Of a stretch of 32,918 bases of DNA, positions 1-8,720 are shown piece by piece; within the stretch, counting starts at the first letter, position 1; each line of letters begins with the position of its first letter. The notes under the pieces were generated by a model. That model had not been told where the DNA came from. It was given only the letters and a program-made list of their open reading frames with translations, and made no database searches. Source of the DNA: Chloroflexota bacterium (GTDB lineage Bacteria > Chloroflexota > Dehalococcoidia > SZUA-161 > SpSt-899); contig JABMQN010000006.1 of assembly GCA_013203045.1 (NCBI GenBank), positions 1-32,918 of the forward strand, in the 5' to 3' direction. A program made the translations under genes and the position numbers.

Positions 1-186
1 GTAAAGCAACTTGGTGGCATGACGATTGCTCAGGATGAACCAACCAGTGTCATATATGGGATGCCAAGGGCTGCCGCTGAAACAGGAAATGTGGATTTTA
101 TACTATCGCCGGAACTAATCGGAGATAAGTTAACCCAATTGGTTACATCTGTGAACGGCGTTACAGAACGATCTATTTCGCGGTAA
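1..186 (+). CDS. cheB: CheB methylesterase, C-terminal fragment (cut by window edge)
   Basis: The open frame enters from the left edge and ends at TAA 184-186, giving 61 residues. They read [18 protein letters not shown] followed by an alanine-rich helix and a short '[11 protein letters not shown]' end. This is the last part of the CheB methylesterase domain, where GG-x-x-x-xQDE and xYGMP are conserved (family knowledge). CheB removes methyl groups from, or deamidates, glutamyl residues of chemoreceptors. The catalytic Ser and His lie outside the window. A second, complete cheB lies at 7641-8717, so this locus carries two copies. The 114 bases after the stop hold no gene. Confidence 0.85.
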   Translation, partial: VKQLGGMTIAQDEPTSVIYGMPRAAAETGNVDFILSPELIGDKLTQLVTSVNGVTERSISR

Positions 187-300
187 TATACTTGATGCTT
201 AACCGTAAAATTCCTCAATTTCTCCTCAAATACATTTATGGGGCCGCTGAAAAAGTGGTGATATAATGGGAGTTTGGAGATTGATTATCTCTTCTTTAGT

Positions 301-687
301 TCAATCTTTGGAACAAGCTTCATCAATGACACGTTGAAGTTTAGTCAATTCACATGGTTTGCTTAGAAAAGCTGTTGCACCCATTCCCATGGCTGCCGAC
401 TCAATAACCGATTCCGGATCAGCAACACCTGTTAACATAATTACTACTGCTTTGGGATACTTGGTTTTGAGTTGATGTAAAACTTCCAACCCGTTCATGC
501 CTGGCATATTGATATCTAAGATAATAATGTCGAACGTTCCGCGTGATCCCAGAAGCAATGCCTCCTGCCCATTTCTTGTGGTGAGAACATCATAGCCCTT
601 TTTGGTTAAATAGCGGTATATGATGTCTCTCACTACTTTTTCGTCATCTACAACTAATATTGATGTCTGTTGTGAAGCTGTTGTCAT
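301..687 (-). CDS. Single-domain response regulator (CheY-like receiver)
   Basis: A 128-residue receiver domain with no output domain. With the start at ATG 687, the acidic pair is in VVDDE, the phospho-acceptor is D58 (in ILDINMPGMNG), the conserved Thr is T86 (MLTG) and the Lys is K110 (SKPC). The ATG at 687 has GAGG about 7 bases upstream and is preferred over the upstream in-frame TTG at 699. It lies 79 bases downstream of the large sensor kinase on the same strand, so it is probably its cognate partner. Like other stand-alone receivers it would act through protein contact. No DNA-binding part is present. Confidence 0.9.
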   Translation of the reverse strand: MTTASQQTSILVVDDEKVVRDIIYRYLTKKGYDVLTTRNGQEALLLGSRGTFDIIILDINMPGMNGLEVLHQLKTKYPKAVVIMLTGVADPESVIESAAMGMGATAFLSKPCELTKLQRVIDEACSKD

Positions 688-766
688 AGCCAACCTCAAT
701 AGTCCTTTTCAGTGGTTCGAAAAAATCGGTGTCATATACTGTAATGCTTGAATATTTTCGTTCTCA

Positions 767-3700
767 TCAATCCATAGTTGAATCACCTGTACTGGGTGTA
801 ACCGGTAATTCAATTATGAAGGTTGCCCCACCAGCCTCTTCATTTGTGGCATAGATATTGCCTTGATGGTTCTGGATTATGCCATAGCAGATGCTAAGAC
901 CCAGACCTGTTCCTTTCCCAATGTCTTTGGTTGTGTAAAACGGCTCAAATATTTTGGCTATGACATCAGATGGAATACCAGGCCCGTCATCGGAAATTTT
1001 TACCACAACTGTGTTATCACCATTTTTGTAAGTCTGGATAGTGAGTGTTCCATTCCCATGGGATTCAGACATTGCTTGTGACGAGTTGTTGATAAGGTTC
1101 ATGAATACCTGTCTCATTTGTTGCGAATCAGCAGTGATGTCCGGGAGATCCGTGGCAAATTGAGTAACTGCCTCGATATTGTTTTTGTTTAATACGTAAA
1201 CCAAAAGTTTTAAAGTGCTTTCGAGACTTTCGTTGATTGATATAGGTTTTTTGAACGTTTTTTGCTGGCGGGAGAACGATAAGAGGTTTTGTATGATGTC
1301 GGTGGCACGCCTAGTCTCACCGTGAATGATCTCCAGGCTCTCGATGACAAGCTCATCATCTTCATCTTCGATGAGCATTTGGGCGTGCCCAGATATAGCC
1401 ATGAGTGGATTGTTTACCTCGTGAGCTATGCCGGATGCAAGTTCACCAACTGCTGCCAGCTTCTCAGACTGTATTAGTTGCTCTTGGCTTGATTTTAGTT
1501 CATCAAGGGCCTTCTGAAGTTGATCATTGGATTCGAGAAGCTTCTGCTGAGTTTCTTGTAATTCTTCATTTGAAACTTGTACTTCATATGAATGAACTTG
1601 TATCGAGGTAAACTGCTGTTGAATTTTCTGCTCAGCAAGTTTGTGTTCGATAAATAGTCCCAGTTGTTCTGCCAAAGTATCCAAGAGCTCTCGTTCCTCC
1701 TTGAGGAATGGCCCTTCATAAAGTTCAGGCTTTTCTTCGAGGTAGCATACTTCAACAATGCCTTTTCGTTTACCATTAACAAGTATAACGCTTAATTGTC
1801 TCCACTTGGACTCTTCGAAATCGCCTGTTGTAAATATCTCATCCTCATAAATAACCCTCGCGCAGGTAATTTCCGAGTATTGCCAAGCATAAGGGATGAG
1901 GTTAACCGTGGCCTGGATAAGTTCCTCCAGTGAGGTATCGGGATTCTGTGCTAATTTGGAGATACCATAAACACAGTGCAATTCCTGGAAACGCTTACTT
2001 AAATCTCGTGCCTGCCTGCTTATTGTATCTTGTGCATGGAAGCGGTCTGTTATGTCACGATAAATTACCAGTAGCCCAATGTTTTCACCATTCTTCTCAA
2101 GCGGGCTTATGCTGGATTCAACATGAGCGATGGTTCCATCTTTGCGTGTTATTTCATGATTAATAACTCCACGCCCACCGTGTTCTCCTTCCATTGCACT
2201 TCCGAGCAGGTCTTCCATTTCCGGCATCTTGTTTTGAGGCAACATGAAGTCAAGTTCCGTAATATTCTTGCCGATAACCTCTTTGAGCGGATACCCTGTT
2301 ATACTGTCTTCATCTTTATTTCGCGCAATGATGGTACCGGCAGAATCCAAATAGATGATTTCATCATTGGCGTTCTGAAAGATTGTCCTGAAACGTTCTT
2401 CGCTTTGCCTTAGATCATCTTGTGCATTTAGACGCGCAATTGAGCTGCCGATCTCCATCGCAATAAGTTCCAGTGCATCACGGGCGAAATTGGGTACTTC
2501 TGTTGTAGAGTGCGAAGCAATATTAAGGCATCCAACCACGCGTCCGTCATGCTGGAATGGTACGATAGCAACAGCATGCAAGCCTTCATTACACTTTGGA
2601 TCGTCAATCGATAGTCCTAATGAGAGGTGATCTGCATAGATGGCAGCACCTTCCATAATGAACTGTGTATTAGGTGAATTTGCCTCGTAGTGAGAGGAAC
2701 GCTCAACGAAATCATCAGATAGCCCTGCATGAAATGCCAAGTCAAGCGATCCTGTATCTTTATCAACCAGATATATTCCTCCACAATCCATATCCGATGC
2801 TTGCAAAGCTGCCTGCGTACACAACCGCAGTCCTTCATAGAGTTCGCTGACTTGGCTGAGTGATTGAGCCAGATCCCGTTGGATTCGAGTCAACTTCTCG
2901 GATTTCTTTCGTCCGGTTACATCACGCAAGAGGACAAGCATACCATCGAGTTCACCATCCTTCGATATTATGCTTGCACTTGTCTCGATTAGAATACTCC
3001 TTCCATCTTTGCGGATAGCCTCAATCTCCATCATGCCAAAAGCCTTGCCAGCTGTGATCGAAGAATCAAAGTACTCAATGATATGGGGAAGGTCCTTTTG
3101 AAGTAGAAACCCTATCTCAACGAAATTCATTCCAATTATTTCATCATATGCAAATCCAAGGATGCTTTCTGTTCTTTTGTTAAGATCGACTACTGTACCT
3201 AATTTATCCAGATACACAATTCCATCATTAGCGCTTTGGAATATCGTCCTGAATCTCTGCTCGCTCTCCCTAAGGGCTTCTTCCCAATTTCTTCGTTCAG
3301 AGATGTCGTTGGCAATAACAATCGTTTTCTCAAGCTCACCTGCTTCATTAAATATCAAATTTCCCCGCAACTGGATCCATTTGTAGGTACCGTCTTTGCA
3401 TTTGTACCTTACTTCAAACGTCTCCTCTTTGTTTTCTGCTTTAGTGAAGGCCTCTGCCAGAAGTTCGTTATCTTCAGGGTGCAAGTAGTCAAAAGTACTT
3501 TTACCTATAAGCTCTTCAGGATCATAACCTCCGATCTTCCGGTGTGCCTCGTTAACATAGGTGTAATTCCCCTCGGCATCTGACATGGCAATGAGGTCAT
3601 TTATGTTCTCCGCAATAAAGCGATATTTTTCTTCGCTCTCGCGCAATGCCTCTTCTGCTTTCTTTCGATCTGTGATGTCAGAGTAATTTAAGACAATGCC

Positions 3701-4429
3701 CTGGACAGAAGGGTTGTCGAGTAAGTTTCTCCCGGTGAGCTCAATATCACGCCATGAACAATCTTTATGGCGGATGCGTAACTCAAGATTAGCTGTGAAA
3801 CCAGGTATTTCAAGTCCATGAGCAAATATATCCGTTATTCTTTTAACGTCAGCAGGATGTATTTGAGCAAAGGCGCTCTTGCCTATTAGTTCATCAGTTG
3901 TAAATCCAAACATACGCTGATGTGATGGACTTCGATAACGTATAGTACCATCAGCATTCAGTACCATGATTACATCTGCCGCATTTTCAATTAGGGGTTT
4001 GAAATAATCTTCACTCTGTTGTTCAGATGCATCTATTTGTTTGTGATCATCCACGTCAATATTTCTAAAACGGACTACCAATCCTGTTGGGTTTTTCTGG
4101 CCGTCTTTCAACTCCGATATTGATACGCCTACAATTAATTCCTGGCCGTTTTTAGTTTTAATCGTGCGCTGCACGTCTTGCTTTCGGGAAATTCTTCCAG
4201 GGAGAAGAGAGTGGAGTTTTCCCCCTTTCATCTCTTTTTGAGTAAAACCGAGCAACTCTTCAGCAGCTTTATTGCAATCAACGATTTTTTTGGAGCTATT
4301 GGTCCAGATCAGGGCATCGTCAACATCGTTTTCAAGGTTGACCACAGAGTCATCCCATTTGCTCGATATGTAAGTTTTTGTGGTTGGTTTAGGCACAATA
4401 TCAATCCTTGGGCAGATAAGCCCTGCCAC
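767..4429 (-). CDS. Cytosolic multi-PAS/GAF sensor histidine kinase
   Basis: A 1220-residue kinase with no membrane segment or signal peptide. I read five PAS domains (about residues 28-125, 140-260, 265-385, 390-510 and 672-795), a GAF domain between PAS4 and PAS5 (about 515-665), a second GAF-like domain (about 810-950), a coiled coil, then HisKA and HATPase_c. The phospho-accepting His is H1003 in GIAHEVNNPL. The ATP lid shows DDGPGIP, the F-box EPFYTTK and the G2 box GTGLGLS. PAS4 and PAS5 begin almost identically (RFRTIFQ-x-AND), a sign of internal duplication. The start is GTG at 4429 with no strong ribosome site, so the exact N-terminus is uncertain. It likely phosphorylates the regulator at 301-687. 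The ligand is unknown. Confidence 0.9.
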   Translation of the reverse strand: MAGLICPRIDIVPKPTTKTYISSKWDDSVVNLENDVDDALIWTNSSKKIVDCNKAAEELLGFTQKEMKGGKLHSLLPGRISRKQDVQRTIKTKNGQELIVGVSISELKDGQKNPTGLVVRFRNIDVDDHKQIDASEQQSEDYFKPLIENAADVIMVLNADGTIRYRSPSHQRMFGFTTDELIGKSAFAQIHPADVKRITDIFAHGLEIPGFTANLELRIRHKDCSWRDIELTGRNLLDNPSVQGIVLNYSDITDRKKAEEALRESEEKYRFIAENINDLIAMSDAEGNYTYVNEAHRKIGGYDPEELIGKSTFDYLHPEDNELLAEAFTKAENKEETFEVRYKCKDGTYKWIQLRGNLIFNEAGELEKTIVIANDISERRNWEEALRESEQRFRTIFQSANDGIVYLDKLGTVVDLNKRTESILGFAYDEIIGMNFVEIGFLLQKDLPHIIEYFDSSITAGKAFGMMEIEAIRKDGRSILIETSASIISKDGELDGMLVLLRDVTGRKKSEKLTRIQRDLAQSLSQVSELYEGLRLCTQAALQASDMDCGGIYLVDKDTGSLDLAFHAGLSDDFVERSSHYEANSPNTQFIMEGAAIYADHLSLGLSIDDPKCNEGLHAVAIVPFQHDGRVVGCLNIASHSTTEVPNFARDALELIAMEIGSSIARLNAQDDLRQSEERFRTIFQNANDEIIYLDSAGTIIARNKDEDSITGYPLKEVIGKNITELDFMLPQNKMPEMEDLLGSAMEGEHGGRGVINHEITRKDGTIAHVESSISPLEKNGENIGLLVIYRDITDRFHAQDTISRQARDLSKRFQELHCVYGISKLAQNPDTSLEELIQATVNLIPYAWQYSEITCARVIYEDEIFTTGDFEESKWRQLSVILVNGKRKGIVEVCYLEEKPELYEGPFLKEERELLDTLAEQLGLFIEHKLAEQKIQQQFTSIQVHSYEVQVSNEELQETQQKLLESNDQLQKALDELKSSQEQLIQSEKLAAVGELASGIAHEVNNPLMAISGHAQMLIEDEDDELVIESLEIIHGETRRATDIIQNLLSFSRQQKTFKKPISINESLESTLKLLVYVLNKNNIEAVTQFATDLPDITADSQQMRQVFMNLINNSSQAMSESHGNGTLTIQTYKNGDNTVVVKISDDGPGIPSDVIAKIFEPFYTTKDIGKGTGLGLSICYGIIQNHQGNIYATNEEAGGATFIIELPVTPSTGDSTMD

Positions 4430-4809
4430 TAGTTTGCCATCGCAGGAACCATAAGGATAGCGGGCCTATATGTATTTATGCTCCAAGCTAGCCCTCATTT
4501 TCATCAACACCCATAGCTAGATCGACAAATACCGTTTCAGTCATATCGTGTCTTCGTAATCAAGAAATTGTGTGCTTACCTTGTCAAATAGGTGGACTTG
4601 AGATGTTTTTCCCTATATGGATCAGCAAGAAACCCCACCACAATTATTGGGTGTTACCCTGTATGAAAGATTGGGGACATCTCAGTGTTTCGACCCCCCA
4701 AGTGCGTGCTACCATCAGTCTATGCTCCACAGTCAGGGGAAGACTGTGTGATTGTTTGTGATGTATATAGGTGTGGGTTGGTGATGGGGGAAGTGTGAAG
4801 GAAGTATCT
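4430..4809. other. Divergent intergenic region with a 7-bp inverted repeat
   Basis: 380 bases between the minus-strand kinase start and the plus-strand chemotaxis run. No convincing gene is present: the short frames here have no family features or ribosome site. A perfect inverted repeat CACAGTC-7-GACTGTG lies at 4728-4748, about 60 bases before the first plus-strand gene. It could be an operator or an mRNA hairpin. I could not place a good -35/-10 pair with confidence, although the chemotaxis promoter should be here. Confidence 0.4.
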
Positions 4810-5019
4810 ATGATTTCGGAAGACGGAAACGAGAATGATTTTGGATGCGAGCATCTGACGCGTGTTATTAGCAGGGAACTACAGGTTATAGAAAAACTTG
4901 AAGAAGATACAAGCGAATTCGTTGACAAGGTGATGAGGTTTATTCAGGACATTGCTAGTACAGATAGTCAAGGTGAAACAGTGTCACAGCGAACATCTTG
5001 CATTGAAGAATCCAGTTGA
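4810..5019 (+). CDS. Small acidic protein upstream of cheW, unknown function
   Basis: A 69-residue acidic, probably helical protein with a long amphipathic central stretch (about residues 14-45) and a Ser/Glu-rich tail. I do not recognise a family. The start is ATG 4810, with GGAAG seven bases upstream; an upstream GTG/TTG extension lacks support. It ends 33 bases before cheW, so it is likely co-transcribed with the chemotaxis genes and may be a small regulator or partner of that pathway. That role is inferred from position only. Its small size leaves some doubt that it is expressed. Confidence 0.5.
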   Translation: MISEDGNENDFGCEHLTRVISRELQVIEKLEEDTSEFVDKVMRFIQDIASTDSQGETVSQRTSCIEESS

Positions 5020-5052
5020 GCAGTCTCTGCGAGAAAGGGGGATGAGAGTAAG

Positions 5053-5754
5053 ATGAATCAAAGTATAACAAGTTCAGAGCAGCAGCTAGTAGTCTTTACC
5101 TTATCCAGTGAATCCTATGGGGTGGATATTGCCAAAGTGCACGGTATCGAGCGGATGCACGAAATTACCAAAGTGCCTCGAACTCCAAGTTTTCTGCAAG
5201 GCGTAATCAATCTCAGGGGAAGAGTGATTCCCGTAGTCCATCTACGCAAGCTGTTTCGATTACCAGAAGGCGAAGTAACCAAGGAAACCCGCATAGTAGT
5301 AGTGGATATCGGGGGACAGCAAATAGGTGTACAGGTGGACGAAGTAACCGAAGTGCTTACCATTTCCACGGAAGCTGTAGAACCGGCCTCTTCTATCATG
5401 ACATCCGCTGATTCCGATTTTATGCTGGGGATTGCCAAGCTGCATGAAAAACTGGTCATCCTGTTGGATCTGGATAAAGTTCTATCAAATAAAGAAAATG
5501 CACAACTGTCTGAAATGAATACTGCCACCACAGAGAGAGAAACCTCCACGGCTGAAGAAGTAACACCAGAAACCGCTGAACTGCCTGCAATTGATGAAAC
5601 GGATAATACTGCTACAGAGGAAGTCCCCTTAGAAACTGAGGAAACCTCTGCCACGTTCGAGGAAGAGATCACTCAGGAATTGGAGCCAGAACCAAAGCCA
5701 AAATCAAAGACGAAGAAAACCAAGCGAAAAAAGACCGCAAAGGCAGCCTCTTAG
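5053..5754 (+). CDS. cheW: CheW coupling protein with long acidic and lysine-rich tail
   Basis: Residues 8-150 form a CheW domain: VVFTLSSESYGVDIAKVHGI, then VPRTPSFLQGVINLRGRVIPVV and VDEVTEVLTI. CheW is an SH3-like scaffold that links chemoreceptors to the kinase CheA. Typical CheW proteins are about 150-170 residues; this one has 233. The extra C-terminus is a Thr/Glu-rich acidic linker (about 155-208) and then a Pro/Lys-rich basic tail (KPKSKTKKTKRKK). A very similar basic tail ends the zinc-ribbon protein at 12333-13781. A purine-rich ribosome site (GGGGGATGAGAG) precedes the ATG. It follows the small gene by 33 bases, and a repeat element separates it from cheC. Confidence 0.93.
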   Translation: MNQSITSSEQQLVVFTLSSESYGVDIAKVHGIERMHEITKVPRTPSFLQGVINLRGRVIPVVHLRKLFRLPEGEVTKETRIVVVDIGGQQIGVQVDEVTEVLTISTEAVEPASSIMTSADSDFMLGIAKLHEKLVILLDLDKVLSNKENAQLSEMNTATTERETSTAEEVTPETAELPAIDETDNTATEEVPLETEETSATFEEEITQELEPEPKPKSKTKKTKRKKTAKAAS

Positions 5755-5759
5755 AAACA

Positions 5760-5887
5760 CTAGTGTAGTGTCAACCCTGATCTGACGCTATGTCATTCTG
5801 ATGAAAATCAGAATCCAGAGAGGAGGTTGGGAAGATGGATTCCGGATCGGGGTCCGAAATGACATTTCATGTGTGACATGACGCTAG
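5760..5887. repeat. Palindromic repeat element (BIME/MITE-like)
   Basis: The core at 5791-5864 consists of two inverted units: the left one begins TGTCATTC and ends GAATCCA, and the right one begins TGGATTCC and ends AATGACA. Each unit also contains its own small palindrome (CTGAT-gaaa-ATCAG; CGGAT-cggg-GTCCG). Outer arms starting CTAG at 5760 and ending CTAG at 5887 are roughly complementary, so the whole 128 bases can fold into one long imperfect hairpin. The TCATTC...GAATCCA unit resembles widespread bacterial palindromic repeats (REP/dRS3-like class). It sits between cheW and cheC and is seen only once here. Confidence 0.7.
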
Positions 5888-5983
5888 AGTAATAATTAGC
5901 CCTGATTATAGTCAGGAAACGAGTGCTTGAGAAGACCAAATAAACTAAAGTTTTTAGGAAAAATACTATAAAAGGAGGAGCGA

Positions 5984-6619
5984 ATGGAAGAGAGCAAAGC
6001 GACGGGCGTGCATGACGTTGAGCTCTCGAGATGGGCGGAACTTGTTGGCCGGAGTACCAAGAACGCTGTCTCTGGCTTATCAGAAATGGTTGGGATTCAC
6101 ATTCGGGTCACTGCCTTGGATCTCAAAGTTATTCCAATAGATAATGCAGCAGAGCTTGTTGGTGGTGCTGAAAACGAAGCTGTGGTTATCTATGTGGGAA
6201 TAACCGGTGGAGCCACCGGTCACATTATGCTGGTCTATCCATTGCGTGTGGCCTTCGGGCTGGTTGACATGCTGATGGGTGAAGAACCTGGGACAACCTG
6301 TGAATTAGGGGAGTTAGAAGAATCCGCTTTACAGGAAATGGGAAATATAACAGGAACTTTCTTTTTGAACACTATGGGCGATAGCACTGGGCTTGTTCTG
6401 ATGCCCACGCCACCTACTGTAATGGTAGACATGGCGGGGGCGATATTGTTCTCTGCTCTTTCAGACATCATGTCGGAAAGAGAAGAATTGTTTGCGATGG
6501 AGACAGTCTTCTCTACTGATGACAGAGAAATTGTTGGGATGCTTCTGGTGCTACCGACCGCAGATTTTATGGATGTGATGATTGAACAGAAGAATCAGTA
6601 TGCGAGAGTGCAATGGTGA
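5984..6619 (+). CDS. cheC: CheC-family CheY-P phosphatase
   Basis: A 211-residue CheC/CheX/FliY-fold protein. The second CheC active-site motif is intact: ESALQEMGNI, with the catalytic Glu E118 and Asn N121. The first motif, normally E-x-x-N near the N-terminus, reads ELVG at residues 19-22, so the Asn is missing and only one site should work. CheC dephosphorylates CheY-P and is stimulated by CheD in Bacillus and Thermotoga (family knowledge). The start is ATG 5984 behind a strong AAAGGAGGAG. Its last seven bases overlap cheD, which fits translational coupling of the CheC-CheD pair. Confidence 0.87.
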   Translation: MEESKATGVHDVELSRWAELVGRSTKNAVSGLSEMVGIHIRVTALDLKVIPIDNAAELVGGAENEAVVIYVGITGGATGHIMLVYPLRVAFGLVDMLMGEEPGTTCELGELEESALQEMGNITGTFFLNTMGDSTGLVLMPTPPTVMVDMAGAILFSALSDIMSEREELFAMETVFSTDDREIVGMLLVLPTADFMDVMIEQKNQYARVQW

Positions 6620-7122
6620 CAGAGAGTTGCGTACAAGAAAAATCAATTGTTGCCAATTTGGGTGAAATAAAGGTGTCCGGTGATCCTGAAACTGTATTAT
6701 CGTGCTTGGGAGTGGGTTCGTGCATAGCGTTATGCATGTATGATCCGGAGGCTAAAATTGCGGGTATTGCTCATATTGTTTTACCAAAGAGCAATGACAG
6801 TGCCCGTTCCAGGGAAAACGCAACGAAGTATGCTGATATAGCCATACCGGAACTACTCCAGGAAATGAGGAGAAATGGAGCAGTAAGATCACGCCTGGTG
6901 ACAAAGATTGCCGGAGGGTCACAAATGTTCAAAGCAGCCAGTACCAACAACTTTGATACTGGGACAAGGAACATTGAGTCGGTTAGAACTGTATTGGCGG
7001 AAGAAGCAATAAAGATCGATGGTGAGGACGTTGGCGGTAACAAGGGCCGTACCGTGAGGATGTTTGTGGGTGAAGGGAAGGTCCAGGTGAAAAGCGTTGG
7101 TGGTCCTGCCAAGGAGATATGA
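6613..7122 (+). CDS. cheD: CheD chemoreceptor glutamine deamidase
   Basis: A 169-residue CheD. The catalytic Cys is C37 in LGVGSCIAL and the His is H54 in IAHIVLP. The family also uses a Thr about six residues before the Cys; here that position is Cys 31, with Ser 30 beside it, which is a departure if the alignment is right. The conserved KIAGGSQMF and the NI-x-x-V segment follow. CheD deamidates receptor glutamines and, when bound to CheC, raises its phosphatase activity. Start ATG 6613 overlaps the end of cheC by seven bases. Confidence 0.92.
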   Translation: MVTESCVQEKSIVANLGEIKVSGDPETVLSCLGVGSCIALCMYDPEAKIAGIAHIVLPKSNDSARSRENATKYADIAIPELLQEMRRNGAVRSRLVTKIAGGSQMFKAASTNNFDTGTRNIESVRTVLAEEAIKIDGEDVGGNKGRTVRMFVGEGKVQVKSVGGPAKEI

Positions 7123-7169
7123 TGTTTAAGATCTATATCGCAGGAAAAAAACGAGGAGGATTATAGATC

Positions 7170-7526
7170 ATGGCGAAAGTACTCGTAGTGGATGATGCGC
7201 AGTTTATGCGGATGAGAGCTGTTAAACTGCTCACTCAGAATGGATATGAGTGCATTGAAGCTGAGAATGGCATTGAAGCGGTTGACAAATACAAGAGTGA
7301 GAGACCAGATGCGGTAATGCTTGATATTACCATGCCTGACATGGATGGACTGGAAGCTTTAAAGCAAATCCAAAAAATAGATAGTAACGCAAAGGTCGCT
7401 ATGGTCACCGCAATGGGGCAACAATCCATTGTTATTGAAGCCATCAAAGCTGGTGCAAAGGATTTTGTGGTTAAACCGTTCGACCCAAATCGTGTTTTGG
7501 CAGCTGTCCAGAAAATGATTGGATAG
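7170..7526 (+). CDS. cheY: CheY chemotaxis response regulator
   Basis: A 118-residue receiver domain of normal CheY length. Acidic residues D8/D9, phospho-acceptor D52 (MLDITMPDMDG), T80 (MVTAMG) and K102 (VKPF) are all present. The ribosome site is ACGAGGAGG, 10-13 bases before ATG. It lies 47 bases after cheD. CheY-P is the diffusible output of the CheA kinase. In this cluster the likely CheY-P handlers are CheC and the FliM-like peptide on the protein at 10688-11605 (inference). Confidence 0.93.
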   Translation: MAKVLVVDDAQFMRMRAVKLLTQNGYECIEAENGIEAVDKYKSERPDAVMLDITMPDMDGLEALKQIQKIDSNAKVAMVTAMGQQSIVIEAIKAGAKDFVVKPFDPNRVLAAVQKMIG

Positions 7527-7531
7527 GCTTC

Positions 7532-7612
7532 ATTTGAGGCCTGTCAAAATCGTTTGCATTTCATAGCCGAGACAGCTTGAGTTAGTGCTGTATTTGCAAA
7601 GGCAGGCTCAAA
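7532..7612. other. Long-range imperfect inverted repeat between cheY and cheB
   Basis: Two pairs of complementary arms fill the 114-base gap: TTTGAGGCCTG (7533-7543) with CAGGCTCAAA (7603-7612), and TTTGCA (7553-7558) with TGCAAA (7595-7600). In mRNA they could close a large branched hairpin just before the cheB ribosome site. This may be a processing or stability element; there is no U-tract, so it is not an intrinsic terminator. Confidence 0.35.
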
Positions 7613-7640
7613 GTAGTCACAGACTAAATAGGAGAGTCCT

Positions 7641-8717
7641 ATGACGGAAAAGATAAAAGTTCTAATAGTAGATGATTCTGCTTTCGCAAGATTCTCTATT
7701 GCCAAGCGTTTGAGAATCGATTCGCAGATTGATGTAATTGGTCATGCCGGTGATGGAATAGAGGCGCTGGAACAGACTAAAAAGTTGAATCCAGATGTAA
7801 TAACCATGGATGTTACTATGCCAAGAATGGACGGGATCGAGGCAGTTGAACAAATCATGCGTGAGTGTCCTACGCCCATCGTTATGCTGAGTGCTCTCAC
7901 ATCTGAGGGGGCGGATGTGACGATAAAGGCTCTACAACTGGGAGCTGTGGACTTTTTCCTCAAACATTCACTTGTCAGCCCCGTAGGGCAGGATGGCGAT
8001 ATCCAGGAACTGATAGATAAGATCAAGATTGCATCCGGAGTTAACCGGGCACAATTGAAAATGCCACCTAAGAAACCATCCATTTTGAAAAAGCCCGGGG
8101 ATAAACCTGAGAAAATCTATGTCTCTACAATGAACAGGGTGATAGTTCTGGGTTCCTCAACCGGGGGGCCTCGTGCCTTGAATCAGGTGATCCCGACGAT
8201 ACCGGGTAATATTCCGGCTGGTATTTTGCTGGTGCAACATATGCCTGTGGGATTTACCAGGTCACTCGCTGAAAGGTTAAATGATGCGTCTGAACTGGAC
8301 GTCAAAGAAGCCGAAGCAGGAGATGTTCTTAAACCTGGTCACGTTCTGATCGCTCCTGGAGGTAACCACATGACCGTGGATGCCGACTTCAAAATAGATT
8401 TGAATCAGGGTCCGCAGGAATGTGGCCTTCGTCCAGCAGTGAACATTACCATGGAATCGGCAGCAAATGCTTTTGGTGATGCGGTACTTGGAGTAGTACT
8501 TACAGGGATGGGATCTGATGGGAAGAGAGGAGCAGGGCTAATTCGGAAAGCCGGTGGACAAGTAATTGTTGAGCATGAATCAACATGTGTAGTCTACGGG
8601 ATGCCAAAGAGTGTAGTCGAGGCAGGATATGCCGACAGTATCTTGCCGCTGCATAAAGTGGTAAGTGAAGTTGTGGCCAGATGCAAAGTAGGTCGCAAAT
8701 CGGTTGTGGGAGTATAG
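7641..8717 (+). CDS. cheB: CheB receptor methylesterase/deamidase
   Basis: A complete 358-residue CheB. The N-terminal receiver domain (about 1-125) carries the phospho-Asp D57 (MDVTMPRMDG). A linker rich in Lys and Pro (about 130-160) follows, then the methylesterase domain (about 165-350). Its catalytic triad is visible: S173 in GSSTGG, H200 in VQHMP, D293 in GMGSDG. The C-terminal xYGMPKSVVEAG motif matches the fragment at the left window edge. The start is ATG 7641 after AGGAGAG. It is directly followed by cheR, the opposing methyltransferase, so receptor adaptation is encoded as a pair. Confidence 0.96.
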   Translation: MTEKIKVLIVDDSAFARFSIAKRLRIDSQIDVIGHAGDGIEALEQTKKLNPDVITMDVTMPRMDGIEAVEQIMRECPTPIVMLSALTSEGADVTIKALQLGAVDFFLKHSLVSPVGQDGDIQELIDKIKIASGVNRAQLKMPPKKPSILKKPGDKPEKIYVSTMNRVIVLGSSTGGPRALNQVIPTIPGNIPAGILLVQHMPVGFTRSLAERLNDASELDVKEAEAGDVLKPGHVLIAPGGNHMTVDADFKIDLNQGPQECGLRPAVNITMESAANAFGDAVLGVVLTGMGSDGKRGAGLIRKAGGQVIVEHESTCVVYGMPKSVVEAGYADSILPLHKVVSEVVARCKVGRKSVVGV

Positions 8718-8720
8718 GTG

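Noticed and set aside
262..275. TATAAT near 262 as a plus-strand promoter
   Set aside because: No good -35, and only minus-strand genes follow; it may be chance in AT-rich sequence.
4570..4928. Short open frames on both strands in the gap before the chemotaxis genes
   Set aside because: No ribosome site and no recognisable features; they overlap each other and the small gene at 4810.
5115..5672. 185-codon open frame antisense to cheW
   Set aside because: Its Ser/Val-rich composition is the mirror of the Glu/Thr-rich cheW; there is no ribosome site or domain.
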